A stretch of 64,000 nt of DNA from Oreocharis arfaki (lineage: Eukaryota; Chordata; Aves; Passeriformes; Paramythiidae), in contig VZRR01013894.1 in NCBI GenBank assembly GCA_013398015.1, positions 1 through 64,000 on the forward strand. The letters are read 5' to 3'. Under the pieces are notes generated by a model. It was given only the letters and a program-made list of their open reading frames with translations, made no database searches and was not told the DNA's origin. Positions within the stretch are counted from its first letter, which is position 1, and each line of letters opens with the position of its first letter. Both the position numbers and the translations under genes were made by a program. This document shows, in pieces, positions 39,438 through 49,820 of the stretch.

Positions 39438-39625
39438 TAGAATAATAGAATCATTAAGGTTGAAAGATCATCAAGTTCAACCTTTAACCCAGCACTGACA
39501 CATTCACCACTAAACCGTGTACCCAAATGCCACATCTACACATTTTTGAACACTTCCAGGGTTGGTGATTCCACCACTTCCCAGGGCAGCTTGTTCCAAT
39601 GCCTGACCTTTCTTCACTTATAAGG
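39438..39625 (-). mobile_element. CR1 LINE 3' fragment
   Basis: The + strand 'aataatagaatcattaaggtt' (CR1 3' terminal ATTCTAT-type repeat in reverse complement) is followed by 'gaaagatcatcaagttcaacc', 'acacttccagggttggtgatt', 'ccaccacttcccagggcagc' and 'ttgttccaatgcctgacc'. All are in CR1 order. It is truncated at about 39625. Confidence 0.88.
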
Positions 39626-41483
39626 GCCATGGCTTCCAAGAGGCTGTTCTAATGGTTGGGTCTCTTCCTGCAGCTGGTGAATGTTACTTGTGATTTTTAT
39701 GTTTACTGGTTTTATTCACTTATTTACTCTTTATACTGAAGAGACATTTTCAAAGCCATGGCACTCCTGATCTGAAGAGGTACTGATATTAAGACATACA
39801 ATGATACGTTTGTATCATAATAATGAGGTAAATTTGTGTCTGGAGTTGAGGCTGTCGCTTGCAGATATTCCATATTTGTGTCAATGTGTTGTTTACACAA
39901 AGACCGTGGAAGTGAACCATTGTTAGAAGTCCTGAGTTTCACATGTGAGGGATTTTCATTAATTCTGCCGGATCCTATGAATATCACATGGATCAAACCA
40001 AAGCACATGGTTAGTAAAAGGAATGCAATTATAATATTGCCTGTTTTGACATACAGGGGTTTTTTTCCTTTTTTTTTTGGCTGTTATAGAGTTGTCTGGT
40101 TTAGAGTTAACAGTTGGTGACTATAGAAACCTTGAGGCCTTCCCTGTGAACCACTGAAAGCAAGAAACAAGAACCAAAACAGTGAAAGGTTCTTTTGTGA
40201 ATCCCTTACAGAGGAGAAATCTGCTACCCATGAAAGCAGTTCTCAGCACGATGGTGTGTGTCTCTCCTGTGTACACAAATGAGGCAGATCAAAGTTCAGA
40301 CAGTACTAATCTCCTAATCATACAAGCTTCTGATTTTTAATCAGTCTGGTGATCACAGGGCAGCCTCAAAACTGTTCTTGAATACCAAACTTTCAGAAAA
40401 GAATTCCAAATCACTTTAATTTTGTTGGGGTTTTTTTGAGAAATGTGTCAGGTAACTCTTTGTGTAGGATGTCTCAAAAGCAAGAGGTGCGCTGCAGAAT
40501 TCAGCTCCAGTTGCCTCTCACCAGGAGAGTCTATTTGAGTACATTTGAGCCATTCACATGGAGGTTGTTACTGGAATGATGTCCCAACACTTGTCTGGTT
40601 TAAGACATCCATGCTGGTGTGAGGGTACAGTGATACAGTGTTGAAGGCAAAAAAGAAGCAAACGCTTTCTGCATAAGGTGACATTAGAGAAATTTGCATT
40701 AATTTTTAAATCTTAAATTATTGCTATCTCTTATTGCAACCAGGAGAACACAACTGTGTATAAATTCACTGAGGCCTTCCATCAATAGTCTCAAAAAAAA
40801 AAAAAAAGGCGACACACGTGATTTTCTGGGTGATGCTTTCACAGTGAGTGGTTTGGTGATACCTCAGATGTTCTGTTTCCAGTACAATCAGAACAAAATG
40901 TTTTCCAGACTAGGTCTAGGAATGCTGAAAGGATTACATTTTGAAAATTAAAGATATTGTTTGGGAAGTATCATCAAAACAAAATGTAGAGGAAGAAAAT
41001 ATTAAATAGTACTTGTCTTTAAGCCCAACGCAAGAAACAAATCTTCTTTCTTATTGCTGTGTTTATCATTGTGATAATTTAACTTTTGTGTATGTCCCAC
41101 GCCAAAATGTCTCACTAGAAGCACATACTAATGTTAGTTTCATCTAGCACTGCCAAATGTGCTTGTTTTTCATCTCAAGCACAATTAGTAACTTGAACTG
41201 AGAAACAGCCAAAAGGCTTTGAATTAGGGAAGCATCTCACAGGAGACCCATGAAAGCAGCTCATCTGAGAAGAAAATATTGATGCTGCTGAGAATTGAAG
41301 GAGAAGTATGTTTGGATTAATTTTCTGTGGCACCCCCTGAAAGTAGCAGAAAAAGCAGCAGCATGGCAGGGTTACTGGAAGCTGAGGCCCTATTAGTTGG
41401 CCATGAAGACTGTTCCAGCACAGAAGAGCTGAGAGAGCATCAGCTGAGAAGCCTGGATGATTAGGTGGTGATTGTTTGTGACA
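39626..41483. other. Non-coding stretch
   Basis: AT-rich unique sequence with T-runs at about 40059-40079 and an A15 run at 40793-40807. A 130-codon minus frame (41567-41175) overlaps the start of the solo LTR and is not credible as a gene. Confidence 0.55.
40793..40807. repeat. A15 homopolymer
   Basis: A pure run of fifteen A follows 'tcaatagtctc'. I could not recognise a retro-copied sequence upstream of it. Confidence 0.85.
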
Positions 41484-41489
41484 GGTACC
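41484..41489. repeat. Left target-site duplication of the solo LTR (GGTACC)
   Basis: It lies immediately before the TGTG start of the LTR and is identical to 41954-41959. Six-base duplications are characteristic of beta/ERVK- and alpha-retrovirus-type integrases. GGTACC is itself a palindrome. Confidence 0.8.
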
Positions 41490-41683
41490 TGTGAGAGCCA
41501 GTGAGCCTCTAGTCACAGCAGACCCCTGGATGTGCCCTGGCCACACTTCCTGGGCTAGGGAGACCAAAAGGTCTCTCCAAGGATACCTTGTTCTGCTCCC
41601 CTTTCCCTAGCCCTATCTGTGTACCACCCCCATGCCCTCAGACTATTGGTCCCTGATGTTTTCTCCCCACCCTACCGACCCCA

Positions 41684-41690
41684 TATAAAA
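41684..41690 (+). promoter_or_regulatory. TATA box of the solo LTR
   Basis: TATAAAA in a C-rich context, 35 bases after an inverted CCAAT box. Initiation would be expected at about 41714 on the + strand. Confidence 0.7.
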
Positions 41691-41782
41691 AACCTGAACA
41701 TTTCCTCTTTCATCCTCTTGCTCATCCTCCCTTCGTCCTATCCTCATTTGCCTCCCTGGACCTGCACCACACACGTGGCTGG

Positions 41783-41788
41783 AATAAA
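41783..41788 (+). terminator. Polyadenylation signal of the solo LTR (AATAAA)
   Basis: A consensus AATAAA in 'ggctggaataaatcc', followed by a GT-rich stretch within about 90 bases. The spacing from the TATA box fits a short R region. Confidence 0.65.
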
Positions 41789-41953
41789 TCCTTCCCAGAG
41801 ACCAATCCTGACTCTGTGCCATCAACTTACTGAGGAGACTCTCCGGGGTGTCTGAGTGTGTGTGTGTATGCAGTGGCCTTGCCGTCCAGCTCTCAACCAG
41901 AGACGCTTTCAGAAGTCTGTAGCCTCTTTATCACCAAACCTCCAGCTGCAACA

Positions 41954-41959
41954 GGTACC
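41954..41959. repeat. Right target-site duplication of the solo LTR (GGTACC)
   Basis: It lies immediately after the CAACA end of the LTR and matches the left copy exactly. Confidence 0.8.
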
Positions 41960-44569
41960 CAACCAGCCCTAGGAGCCTTTTCAAGTCTAACTTTTCTAAC
42001 TGATACAACTGGCATCCCAGTATGAACCCCTCTGTCCTGTCTCCAAGGTCAAGAGATAAAACGAAAGAAAAGCCAACAGTGTTCCCTTAAAAAAAGATCC
42101 AAAAATGTCTCATAAGCCATAACAATTTAACTGAGAGGAAAGCATTGGTTTGAAAAGAGACTGGGATCCTGCCTTTGCTATTTGGCCTTGGTGGTTCATA
42201 TAAGGGAGCCATGGAGAGAACCTTAGCTTGGCACTGTCCATAATTACCTGACTGTCAAGAAAGAAGCAATCCTGTGTTTATTTAGGACCTAGTCCCTGGC
42301 AAAGGAGGACACACAAATACGACTTGACAATACAAGCTTGCAGAAGCAAATCAATATTCAAGTGTTGAACGGTAACTCCAGCCACCCTACCTCCTTAGGT
42401 GCATATATATACCCAGATGGTTCTTTAAGCACTGGTGAAAGGTGTTTTGCTGAACCATGCTTGAAATTTAGAAAGCAGATCCATTGCTGGCATCAGCACT
42501 GAGGGCTCAGCCAGAGCCTCTGTGATGGGTAAACCCTGAACCAGGACCACTATATCACAGAGAAGCTCCAGCTGTAGTACCCAGGACTCATCCTTGTGCT
42601 AAGATCCTCCATGTCTTTCTATGCATTCTCAGATTTTTACCTCCCAGTTCTAGTGGAGACTTGCCACTTGTGTTATCACACAGCACTTTAGCGTGCTTCA
42701 AAGGCAGAAGTATTCCTTAATAAAGGGTTATTTCTATAGTTGAACTCAGACCTTTGTTTTGCTTCCAAGGCTGTGAGTAACTGTACTGGTAACTGAAATT
42801 TAAACGCTATGAAGAAGTCAGTCTCACACTGTAATATGGAACCACATTTTCCTTTAATTTACCCAACTCCTCCCTTGTGTTTTATGTCATGCAGTTTTCC
42901 TACTGCTGATTTCTCTTTAATAATCTTGGGTAATGCTACTTTGCATTTCTGAGGAGCATCTGTGATTATACCCCATGTTCAACATTTAGCTAGGGGCCAC
43001 ATGCTCACCAAGACCCTACTTGGGAGTTTAACAACAGTCGCTCAAAAATAACGGGATTCTCCCACAGTATGCAGAGGTGCTACAAGCGAGAGTTCCTCAT
43101 ATCCTTTATGCCATGAACAACCTCACATAAGCCCAGAAAGGAGGCCAAGCTGGTGTAGATAATCTTCCTGCCATACAGTAAGAACAAATGCTACCGCCTA
43201 GATCTATACACTTGATGTCATCTTTAAACTGCAAGAAAATAAGATCAGTTGACTCTTAATCTCCCACATGTGCTGTTAACACATTTTAGTTCAGGTACAT
43301 TGGCTCTATTCATTTCTCCAAGACCACCAAAATGTCTTCTTGCTGGACAGAATGAGAGACATTATGTATATCAGTGGTATTCAATGTGTTCTTCTGTTCA
43401 TAAGGTTTCAATCAACATCTAGCTAAAAAAGGGATTTTGTTAGAAAAACTTCAATATTTGCCCCCCTTATATCAGTATTATCTAAGCCCTCCAAATTCAA
43501 CACAGCATCTATGTTTAATGCCCTCTAGATTTCTCGGGAATATAGGCATCTGACTAAATGCTTGCCAGATTTGAAGAACTCATGCACGTGCACAAAGCCA
43601 TACTGAAATGGGGGTTAGATTGCAGGGACTGTTACACAGTACATGCTCTCCCACACACATACTGTCTCTCTCAGTTTCTCAAGTTTGCTGCCTCCAGTGA
43701 ATTCCAGTGTCAATTAATTTTACTATGTTTTCATTTTGCCAGTGATTTTGTATTCCCCTCTGCTCTCACAGTCACTTTCTCTCCTGCTCACTGCTTCCCT
43801 TGTGCTTTACATCTTGTTTGCTACATGACTTTGTTCCCCACTTCTTGATCTTCTAGGCCTAGTGCAAATTTTTAATTTCTTCCTCTCTCTGTGAACAGAA
43901 TTCTTTTCTCCTCTTCGAATCTACACATGGGTTCAAGCTTAGTGCTGATTCTAAGCCCTACTCCCAGAGGATTGAGGAAATTTGACTGTGCTTACCCCTA
44001 ACTGTGAGGAATGAAGTTAGCTGACATCATGCTAAACAAAAGGGACTGGGGCTAATCACAGCACTTTTTTCCATCAGTATACAACACATTTGTTTGTTCT
44101 TCATAATCTCATTCCACTCCCAGATAAAGAAACTAAATTCAGTTCCATAAAACGCTCTCCATTTGTTTTCTTTCTGGAAACTTTTGGTATGTCTGAAATA
44201 AGTGAAATTCAAAACAGCTATTGAGGCGACATCTTCACACCAGTCAACCATACTTTTATTCAGCTTTCATACCTCCTGGGAATTTTTTCCAAAACCCTTT
44301 GCTAGTCCCTCAGAATGAGAAGGATCATTAACTAAGCAAAAATTGATTCATTACGGTGAGAAAAATTTTCAACAGCTATGTGTTTTTAGCCCAAACCACA
44401 GGCTGCTGTGATCTTATGAATACACAGGAGGAAGCTGTGGAGAATTCTGTCACCAAAAAAAGCCTCAGATGGTGTCAGTGCTTGAAAGACTGAAGGCCAA
44501 AGAGGTCCAGGGGAAGTCCTGTCGGGTAGCTGGGAGAGATTCAACAGGGCAGCTCCTTTCCCTCATTAG
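41960..44569. other. Non-coding stretch
   Basis: I see no gene. A TATATATA-like run lies at about 42403-42411 and a stray AATAAA at about 42719-42724. They are too far apart, and without TG...CA ends, to call a second LTR. The remainder is unique AT-rich sequence. Confidence 0.55.
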
Positions 44570-44707
44570 ATTAGAAAAAGAAGAAGAGCAAGTATTCATC
44601 CTTAGTGACTACGGAAAAAAACAACTGCAGACTTCAAACACTATATACACAAGTGCAGGAATGTATGTCCTGACAACTGATGTCCTTGAAACGGCAGTAT
44701 TGGAAAG
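44570..44707 (+). other. Exon-like segment, 138 nt (candidate only)
   Basis: It starts after a good acceptor (ctcctttccctcattag) and ends at a good donor (GAAAG|GTGAGA). The length is divisible by three. The open frame crossing it begins upstream at 44469 and stops at the TGA overlapping the donor. The encoded peptide (about 46 residues, including EKEEEQVFILSDYGKK and YVLTTDVLETAV) has no family resemblance known to me. It could be an exon of a non-coding RNA or an unknown + strand gene, or a chance combination. Confidence 0.2.
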
Positions 44708-44750
44708 GTGAGACCTGTCTTTATTCAGTGACTTGTAGAACACATGCTTG

Positions 44751-44860
44751 AAGGAACCTAGAAAGGTCATCTTGTTCATTCCCTTTTCCTAAGGCAACAT
44801 CAACTCTCTCTAATGTTGAGTGGGCTTGTTCTGAAACTTAATACCTGTTTTTATACTGAA
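44751..44860 (-). mobile_element. CR1 LINE 3' fragment (older subfamily)
   Basis: The + strand 'aaggaacctagaaaggtcat', 'cttgttcattcccttttcct', 'aaggcaacatcaactctc', then 'gcttgttctgaaac' matches the order of the CR1 type with 'gaacctcgagaggtcatctagtccat', 'caaggcaggatcaact' and 'acctgttcttaaaaacc'. It is short and diverged. Confidence 0.6.
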
Positions 44861-47800
44861 ATTGCTGTTTGACTGCCTATCAAAGCTTTTAAAATAAAAT
44901 GATGGTGGAAAATGTTAAGAAAATTTACACCTCCTACTTTGGCTGGCATCTTTTTTTAACACCGTTAGTGAGCAGAGCTTGGGGAGTTCTGGGAATTTTC
45001 CCCCTCATATGACCACAGATTTTCAAAAACCAAAGTTTATTCTATTGAAAACCTATAATGTTGAAGCTAAAAGAAGTTGTAACTGCCAATCAGAGAAGGG
45101 GGAGAATATTCTTTCCATTTATTTCTGTAAAGTTAGTAGAAATCAGGTTCTTTTATAGGCAGTAGGAAGAAAACAACCTTGTCCTAGGCAGATAAATTCA
45201 GTGTATAAGATCATGTAAAATGATAGTCTAGAGGGAATGGCAGTCAGAGAAACCAAATGAGTGGAAATAGTGCTCAATGGAGTGTTTTGTATGAGGAATT
45301 CAGGGCATTTATTTCATTGCTGTTTCATGTTGTCTCATGTGGAAAAGATAAGAAAGGAGGGTTAATTTGCTCCCCATTATGTTCAGACAAGAGGGGGGAG
45401 AACAGAGAAGGCTGGTTTGAAGTCCAGGTTCAGAACAGGAAGGAGAAAGGTATTTGTCTAAGCAGGCATTTAAGGGAAGGAAGGGAGAGCTTTGGTACAC
45501 AAGAAAAGATGGTTCTGAGCAAGTAGGCTGGGCACAGTGATCAGTGGGAGCAGACAGAGGGAACCCGAATCAAAGTGGATCAGAAGGATGAGCCCAGGGA
45601 TGAAACAAACTAGACTGGGGAAAAGAGCACCACTACACCCACTTCAAAGACAAGTCTTGTACGGCGAATTTGAAAAGAGTTGGTGTAGCAGGAGAGAGGC
45701 ATAACTGTAGCTGCAGCACATTAAGAATCCTCCATAAAAGTTCCCCTTAAGTTTACAAAAATGGCCACATCTGCAGCACGGCCCCATCCAAACCCAGATA
45801 ACGGATGTTCGTTACCATTAGTGAAAAGACACGGTCAAAGCAAATGTTGGCGTATTTTCAAGCACTGGCGGGAGCAGTTTTTACAGTATTTCCATGTTAA
45901 CTTCCTAATAGACTTTACAGCAAAATACAAAGAAAATTTGTAGTTATTGCCAATTTTAACAAGGAATGTTTATCACAGGCAAATAATAAATACAGCACTC
46001 TTTCAAATTAACTCCTTTGCTATTTCTAACTCCTTGCAGAGGCTAGCAGCAGGATCTTTCAGCTAGGCTTGGTCATAAGTGTTCTCAGCTGCCTCTCAGC
46101 ATCAGGATAGCCCAGGTTCAGGACAACTCCTAAGACCTGTCTGCTGTTTTCAGCTTGTAGGAGGAGAACAGCAAAGGTAGAGCTACCCCATAGTCCAATT
46201 TACTAGAAGATATTGTGAGTGTCACCTGCCTGTAGTGTCTGACTCACTCAACCATTTTTCTGTTGTTTTCATTTAATATTTAAACACTCAAATATTCTAG
46301 CCACTTTACGTTTCATCTCCTCAGAAAGAAGCAATGTTTCAGAGGTGTTACCATGGAAACAATGGAGTGAGGAAGCAGCTAAACATAAAAGTAAGTCATC
46401 TATCAGTAAAACCACAGACGTGCTTCAAGGTAACTCGAAATTATAAAATAGATAATTAATTGAGCTGTTGTTGAGCATCTGTTTGTCCATATTCCTTTCT
46501 CCTAAGTGACAGCCACTTTTAAAGCAGGCCACCTTTTTGCATGTGACAAGAAAACAAAACCTCTCTGTACAAACTTTTCAGTAGCTGAAGTCCTTTCTGA
46601 CACAAGAGATGATACCACCCTTTGGAGATGACCACTGGAGTTACTTATCAGCAAGGTCAGGCAACTGAAATGATGTTGTTAAGGGTCAGCAACACCAGCT
46701 TCCTCAAACAAATCAGAACTCCCTTCTGATAGCAGTGTGAGCGTTGAAGAGTTGTGATACAAGATACTTGCAAAATTTAATCAGACTATGGGAAAAAGAA
46801 GATTAGCATTACTGGAAGTGAAAATGCAGCTAGATATGTGAAGCCCCTTCCAATTATGCAAATGAATACATAGAGCCATTCTGCTCAGAAATGGGTATTA
46901 AATTATACTTGTGGATAAATATAAAAGCATACCTTTGTCCATCTGTCACTATATATCCTGAAATACCATAATTACCTCTCTCAGGAATGGGAAGGAACAA
47001 CTCGTGGCTTTTGGCTGTGCCCACATCATAAAATGTTTCCCTGTGACTTTACTCAACCTTAGCTTTACTGAGCTATTGCCTGTAGAGAAGGTAACAAAGG
47101 AAAATCCGATGTTTCGACTATGTTCTGGGCAAGAAAACAGAAGTAAACATCTGTAATGAATATCGTATTCACTTCAGGCATCAGTAAATTGACCACAGAA
47201 ACACTTAACACGTTTAAATATTCCACACAAAATGTTCTGTTCACAACAGATTCAGAAACAAAGCATTGGAATGTTGAGCTTTATTTGCTCTTTATAGCCT
47301 TTTAGATCATGTTTAAGACCATCATATGTTCACTTGTGGGCAAAGGAAGTGTCCTGGGAGATGTCTAAAACCCCTTCCTGGTGCTGGAAAATTGTCTTGA
47401 TGATTAAAAGAAGAATCATTACTACCATCAGTGGCCACTAGAAAAATTTTACGATTGTAGGCTGTAGAGTGGGATGCACCTCTAGCAAACTGGCAGCTCT
47501 GGTCTGACTTGCACGCTGAGCACCTGTGTGTTGGTGCCAGGGTGGCCTTAAGGACCCACTCCGGAACTGCCTTCCCCAGGAAAGGTGCCAGAACACGCTC
47601 AGAAAGTCACCCTTGGTGTTGCCTGGGACCAGCTGAGGTTTTTACTGACTTTCAGTTCCTTCAAAGTCTTTCTCCTTGACACAATGATCCACAAGGAGAT
47701 GGAAGCATTACTGGTGGAGCTTCCTGCTCAGAGACTTCTCTTCAGGTAAACAGCTGCCACTGCAAATTAGGAAAACTTTGAGGTGAAGGAAGGCAGACCA

Positions 47801-49260
47801 GATCCTACAAGCCTGAAACACTGATTTGACCATGCAGTAGTAAGAGTGCCTTTCTCCTGGAGAGTTGCACAGAGGGTCAGATGGTAAGTGAGATATCCAC
47901 ATAGCCCACAACCTCAGTCAGCTGTGAGAGGAGCATGAGGGAACTGGTCTACTGAGGCTTGAAACACTGGTGAGACCTTGCTACCAGCAAACCCCGAAAA
48001 GCAGGTCCTACCCATACCCAGCTGCCTTGGGAGCACACGGAAGCGAACAGCCAGGCCAATTCACAACTGGCTGGCAGAGCACAGTGGCATCAGACAGGTT
48101 GTAATGATCATCATAAAATATATTCACTCCACGGCTTTTGAAAAAAGATAGTTTATACAATTCTTTCTATGCACACACATCTTCAATAATAGCATAAAAA
48201 TACAGCTAAAGAAATGTTTATCTGGAGAAAACTGATCTGCTGTCCCTTTCACAATCATTTTAAAAAGTTGAACTTAGCCTTGGGGCTGATGGAGTCTCAC
48301 AGAATTGGTAATGCAATGTTGGCATTGACTGTGAAAAAGAAGAGAGGTGGGGCTGTGTTTTATGCAATATTTTGTTCTTGCTGTTGGAAATCTATTGTAA
48401 TTTTCCTGCCCAAGCTATCAAGATGGTTGATAAGCTGGAAATAGATCATTGAGGTGAGTGTTTCATAGCAAGCTGTTGTATTACTGAACTGTTTCCTATG
48501 TTAGCCTTCCAAACTCTAAAAAATCATTTTAAAAAAATTGCAAGAATTCTGGAAGATTTAACTAGCCTTAAAATTTGTTTTCAGTTTTTAAATTAACCCT
48601 AATTAATGAATTTTTAATTATATGCAAAGCAAACCCACAAAATCTCCAGAGGCTTAGCTGTGCCATTGCCAAGAAAACCAAGTGAAAGGGCACAGCTTTG
48701 TTTCAGTTGGTTTTTTTTCCCCAGAACAGATCAGAAGCTTCAAGAGTGAGGCTGCCTCCTGCTTTCCCTTTGCTCCGTGCCTGGCACAGCCTACTCTGCT
48801 GTGTGCCATGGCTGTGTTAGCTGCCACGGCAGACACCCTGTAACACCACTTGTTTGAGGTGGGAATGCAGCAAGGCCCAGCTTTCAGGATTTGCACTGCT
48901 GTGCGGTTTGTGGTGGTTAGGAAGCTAATAAGCACAAATACCACTCTTTCCCTAGTGATGGACCCTGGACTATGCCCTAAGAAAAGAAAACTCCTCCAGC
49001 TCATTGTCAAGACTCTGAGCAAGCTGGTCATCCAGAAAGAAAATCCTTAAAAGTCACACACACAAAATAATAATTATGTCCAGGGCTTGATACTTTTCCC
49101 ACATTTGAACAGGGAGGTGAAACAATTCAAGTGAGCAGAGTTACACGAAATCCAGACCATTTTGCTGTCCCTGAGACAGTGCCCCTGGCTCAGAGCTTTG
49201 TGGAGGGCACTACACTGACTTACTTGTGACCAACAGGCACCGAGCGTTGGCACGCTCAGC
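44861..49260. other. Non-coding stretch
   Basis: AT-rich unique sequence. A CpG-retaining patch lies at about 45660-45860 (tacggcgaa, acggatgttcgttacc, ttggcgtatt, ctggcggg), which could be a conserved non-coding element; a 60-codon + frame crosses it without known similarity. A homeodomain-type AT cluster is at 48600-48629. A GC-richer patch at about 47460-48080 holds nothing recognisable. Confidence 0.5.
48600..48629. promoter_or_regulatory. Cluster of homeodomain-like TAATTA sites next to a POU-like site
   Basis: TAATTA occurs at 48600-48605 and 48615-48620, followed at once by TATATGCAAAG, which resembles the POU octamer ATGCAAAT. These motifs are short and common in AT-rich DNA, so function is speculative. 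Confidence 0.2.
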
Positions 49261-49280
49261 AGTGATGTTCAAATGCTAAC

Positions 49281-49324
49281 TTACAACAGGTAAGTATCCT
49301 AACTGCTATTTTTCTTACTTACAG
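49281..49324 (+). other. Consensus splice donor followed 35 nt later by a consensus acceptor
   Basis: CAACAG|GTAAGTAT (GT at 49290-49291) is a near-perfect U1 site. It is followed by a CTAAC branch-like motif at about 49299-49303, then a T/C tract and an AG at 49323-49324 (tttttcttacttacag). The interval of 35 nt is far below the usual minimum vertebrate intron size, so the pair cannot be a normal intron. The two sites could belong to alternative transcripts, or the match could be chance. Confidence 0.4.
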
Positions 49325-49448
49325 GCTGTTGGAAAAGCCTCAACCAGAAATCATGGCAACGGAATCCAAAATGCTGAAAATCTTTTCCTTGCCTTGATAA
49401 AATATCTGGCTAGAATGAATACTCATGATTTCTCTGTTGAACTCAAAG
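49325..49448 (+). other. Exon-like segment, 124 nt (candidate only)
   Basis: It follows a strong acceptor and ends at AAAG|GTACTA, a fair donor. Read from its first base the segment is open throughout (AVGKASTRNHGNGIQNAENL, then an LFLALIKYLARMN-like part). In the frame that would join the 44570-44707 segment it stops after about 23 codons. No family is recognised. A long non-coding RNA exon is as likely as a coding one. Confidence 0.2.
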
Positions 49449-49790
49449 GTACTAAGGCATCATCACACTTTTAAAAATTTAAAACCCTTTAGCAAGTAAA
49501 ATATTTTACAGTCTCAGACTCCACTGAGAAGCAGACTTTGAGGGAAGGAGAGAAAATGTTTTAGCTCTAGCTCAGCAGTACTTTTAAACTTCTCAGTCAT
49601 ATCTCTTGCTACCTGAGGAATTTTAAAGAAGCGAAATCAAATGTCTGTGTGATTTTAGGTGGTGTGCAATATTTATTCTGAAGGCTCATGCAGCTTCTTT
49701 CACTCTTGAATTATTTACAACATGCACACGGTGTCATGTCTCAATAGTTCACTCCAAAACTCCATTAAGTGAAAGCAATTGCACATTTTA

Positions 49791-49820
49791 TGTATGTGTG
49801 TGTGTGTGTGTGTGTATGTA
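49791..49820. repeat. (TG)n microsatellite
   Basis: TGTATG is followed by about ten uninterrupted TG units (49795-49814), then TATGTA. This is likely to be polymorphic in length. Confidence 0.92.

Larger units (their letters stand above)
41490..41953 (+). mobile_element. Solo LTR of an endogenous retrovirus, 464 bp
   Basis: The element begins TGTGAGAGCC and ends GCTGCAACA, giving canonical TG...CA ends. It is flanked by an exact 6-bp repeat, GGTACC. Inside, in the right order for a + strand LTR, are an inverted CCAAT box (ATTGG, 41645-41649), a TATA box (TATAAAA, 41684-41690) and a polyadenylation signal (AATAAA, 41783-41788) 99 bases after the TATA box. These are followed by a GT-rich segment (about 41850-41870) of the kind found downstream of cleavage sites. 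Predicted U3 is about 41490-41713, R about 41714-41805, U5 to 41953. I see no gag, pol or env remnant on either side, so this is most simply a recombination-derived solo LTR. The intact duplication suggests fairly recent insertion. It points away from the exon 1 gene. Confidence 0.82.

Noticed and set aside
41960..42030. Retroviral primer-binding site after the LTR ('actggcatcccagt' at about 42008)
   Set aside because: It lies about 55 bases beyond the LTR end and outside the exact target duplication, so it is host DNA.
42403..42724. Possible second LTR (TATATATA at about 42404, AATAAA at 42719)
   Set aside because: No TG...CA ends or target duplication were found. The spacing is too long for a typical R region and there is no similarity to the LTR at 41490.
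46856..46863. Perfect POU octamer ATGCAAAT
   Set aside because: Several other copies occur across the window (for example near 16327, 26225 and 34139), as expected by chance in AT-rich DNA.
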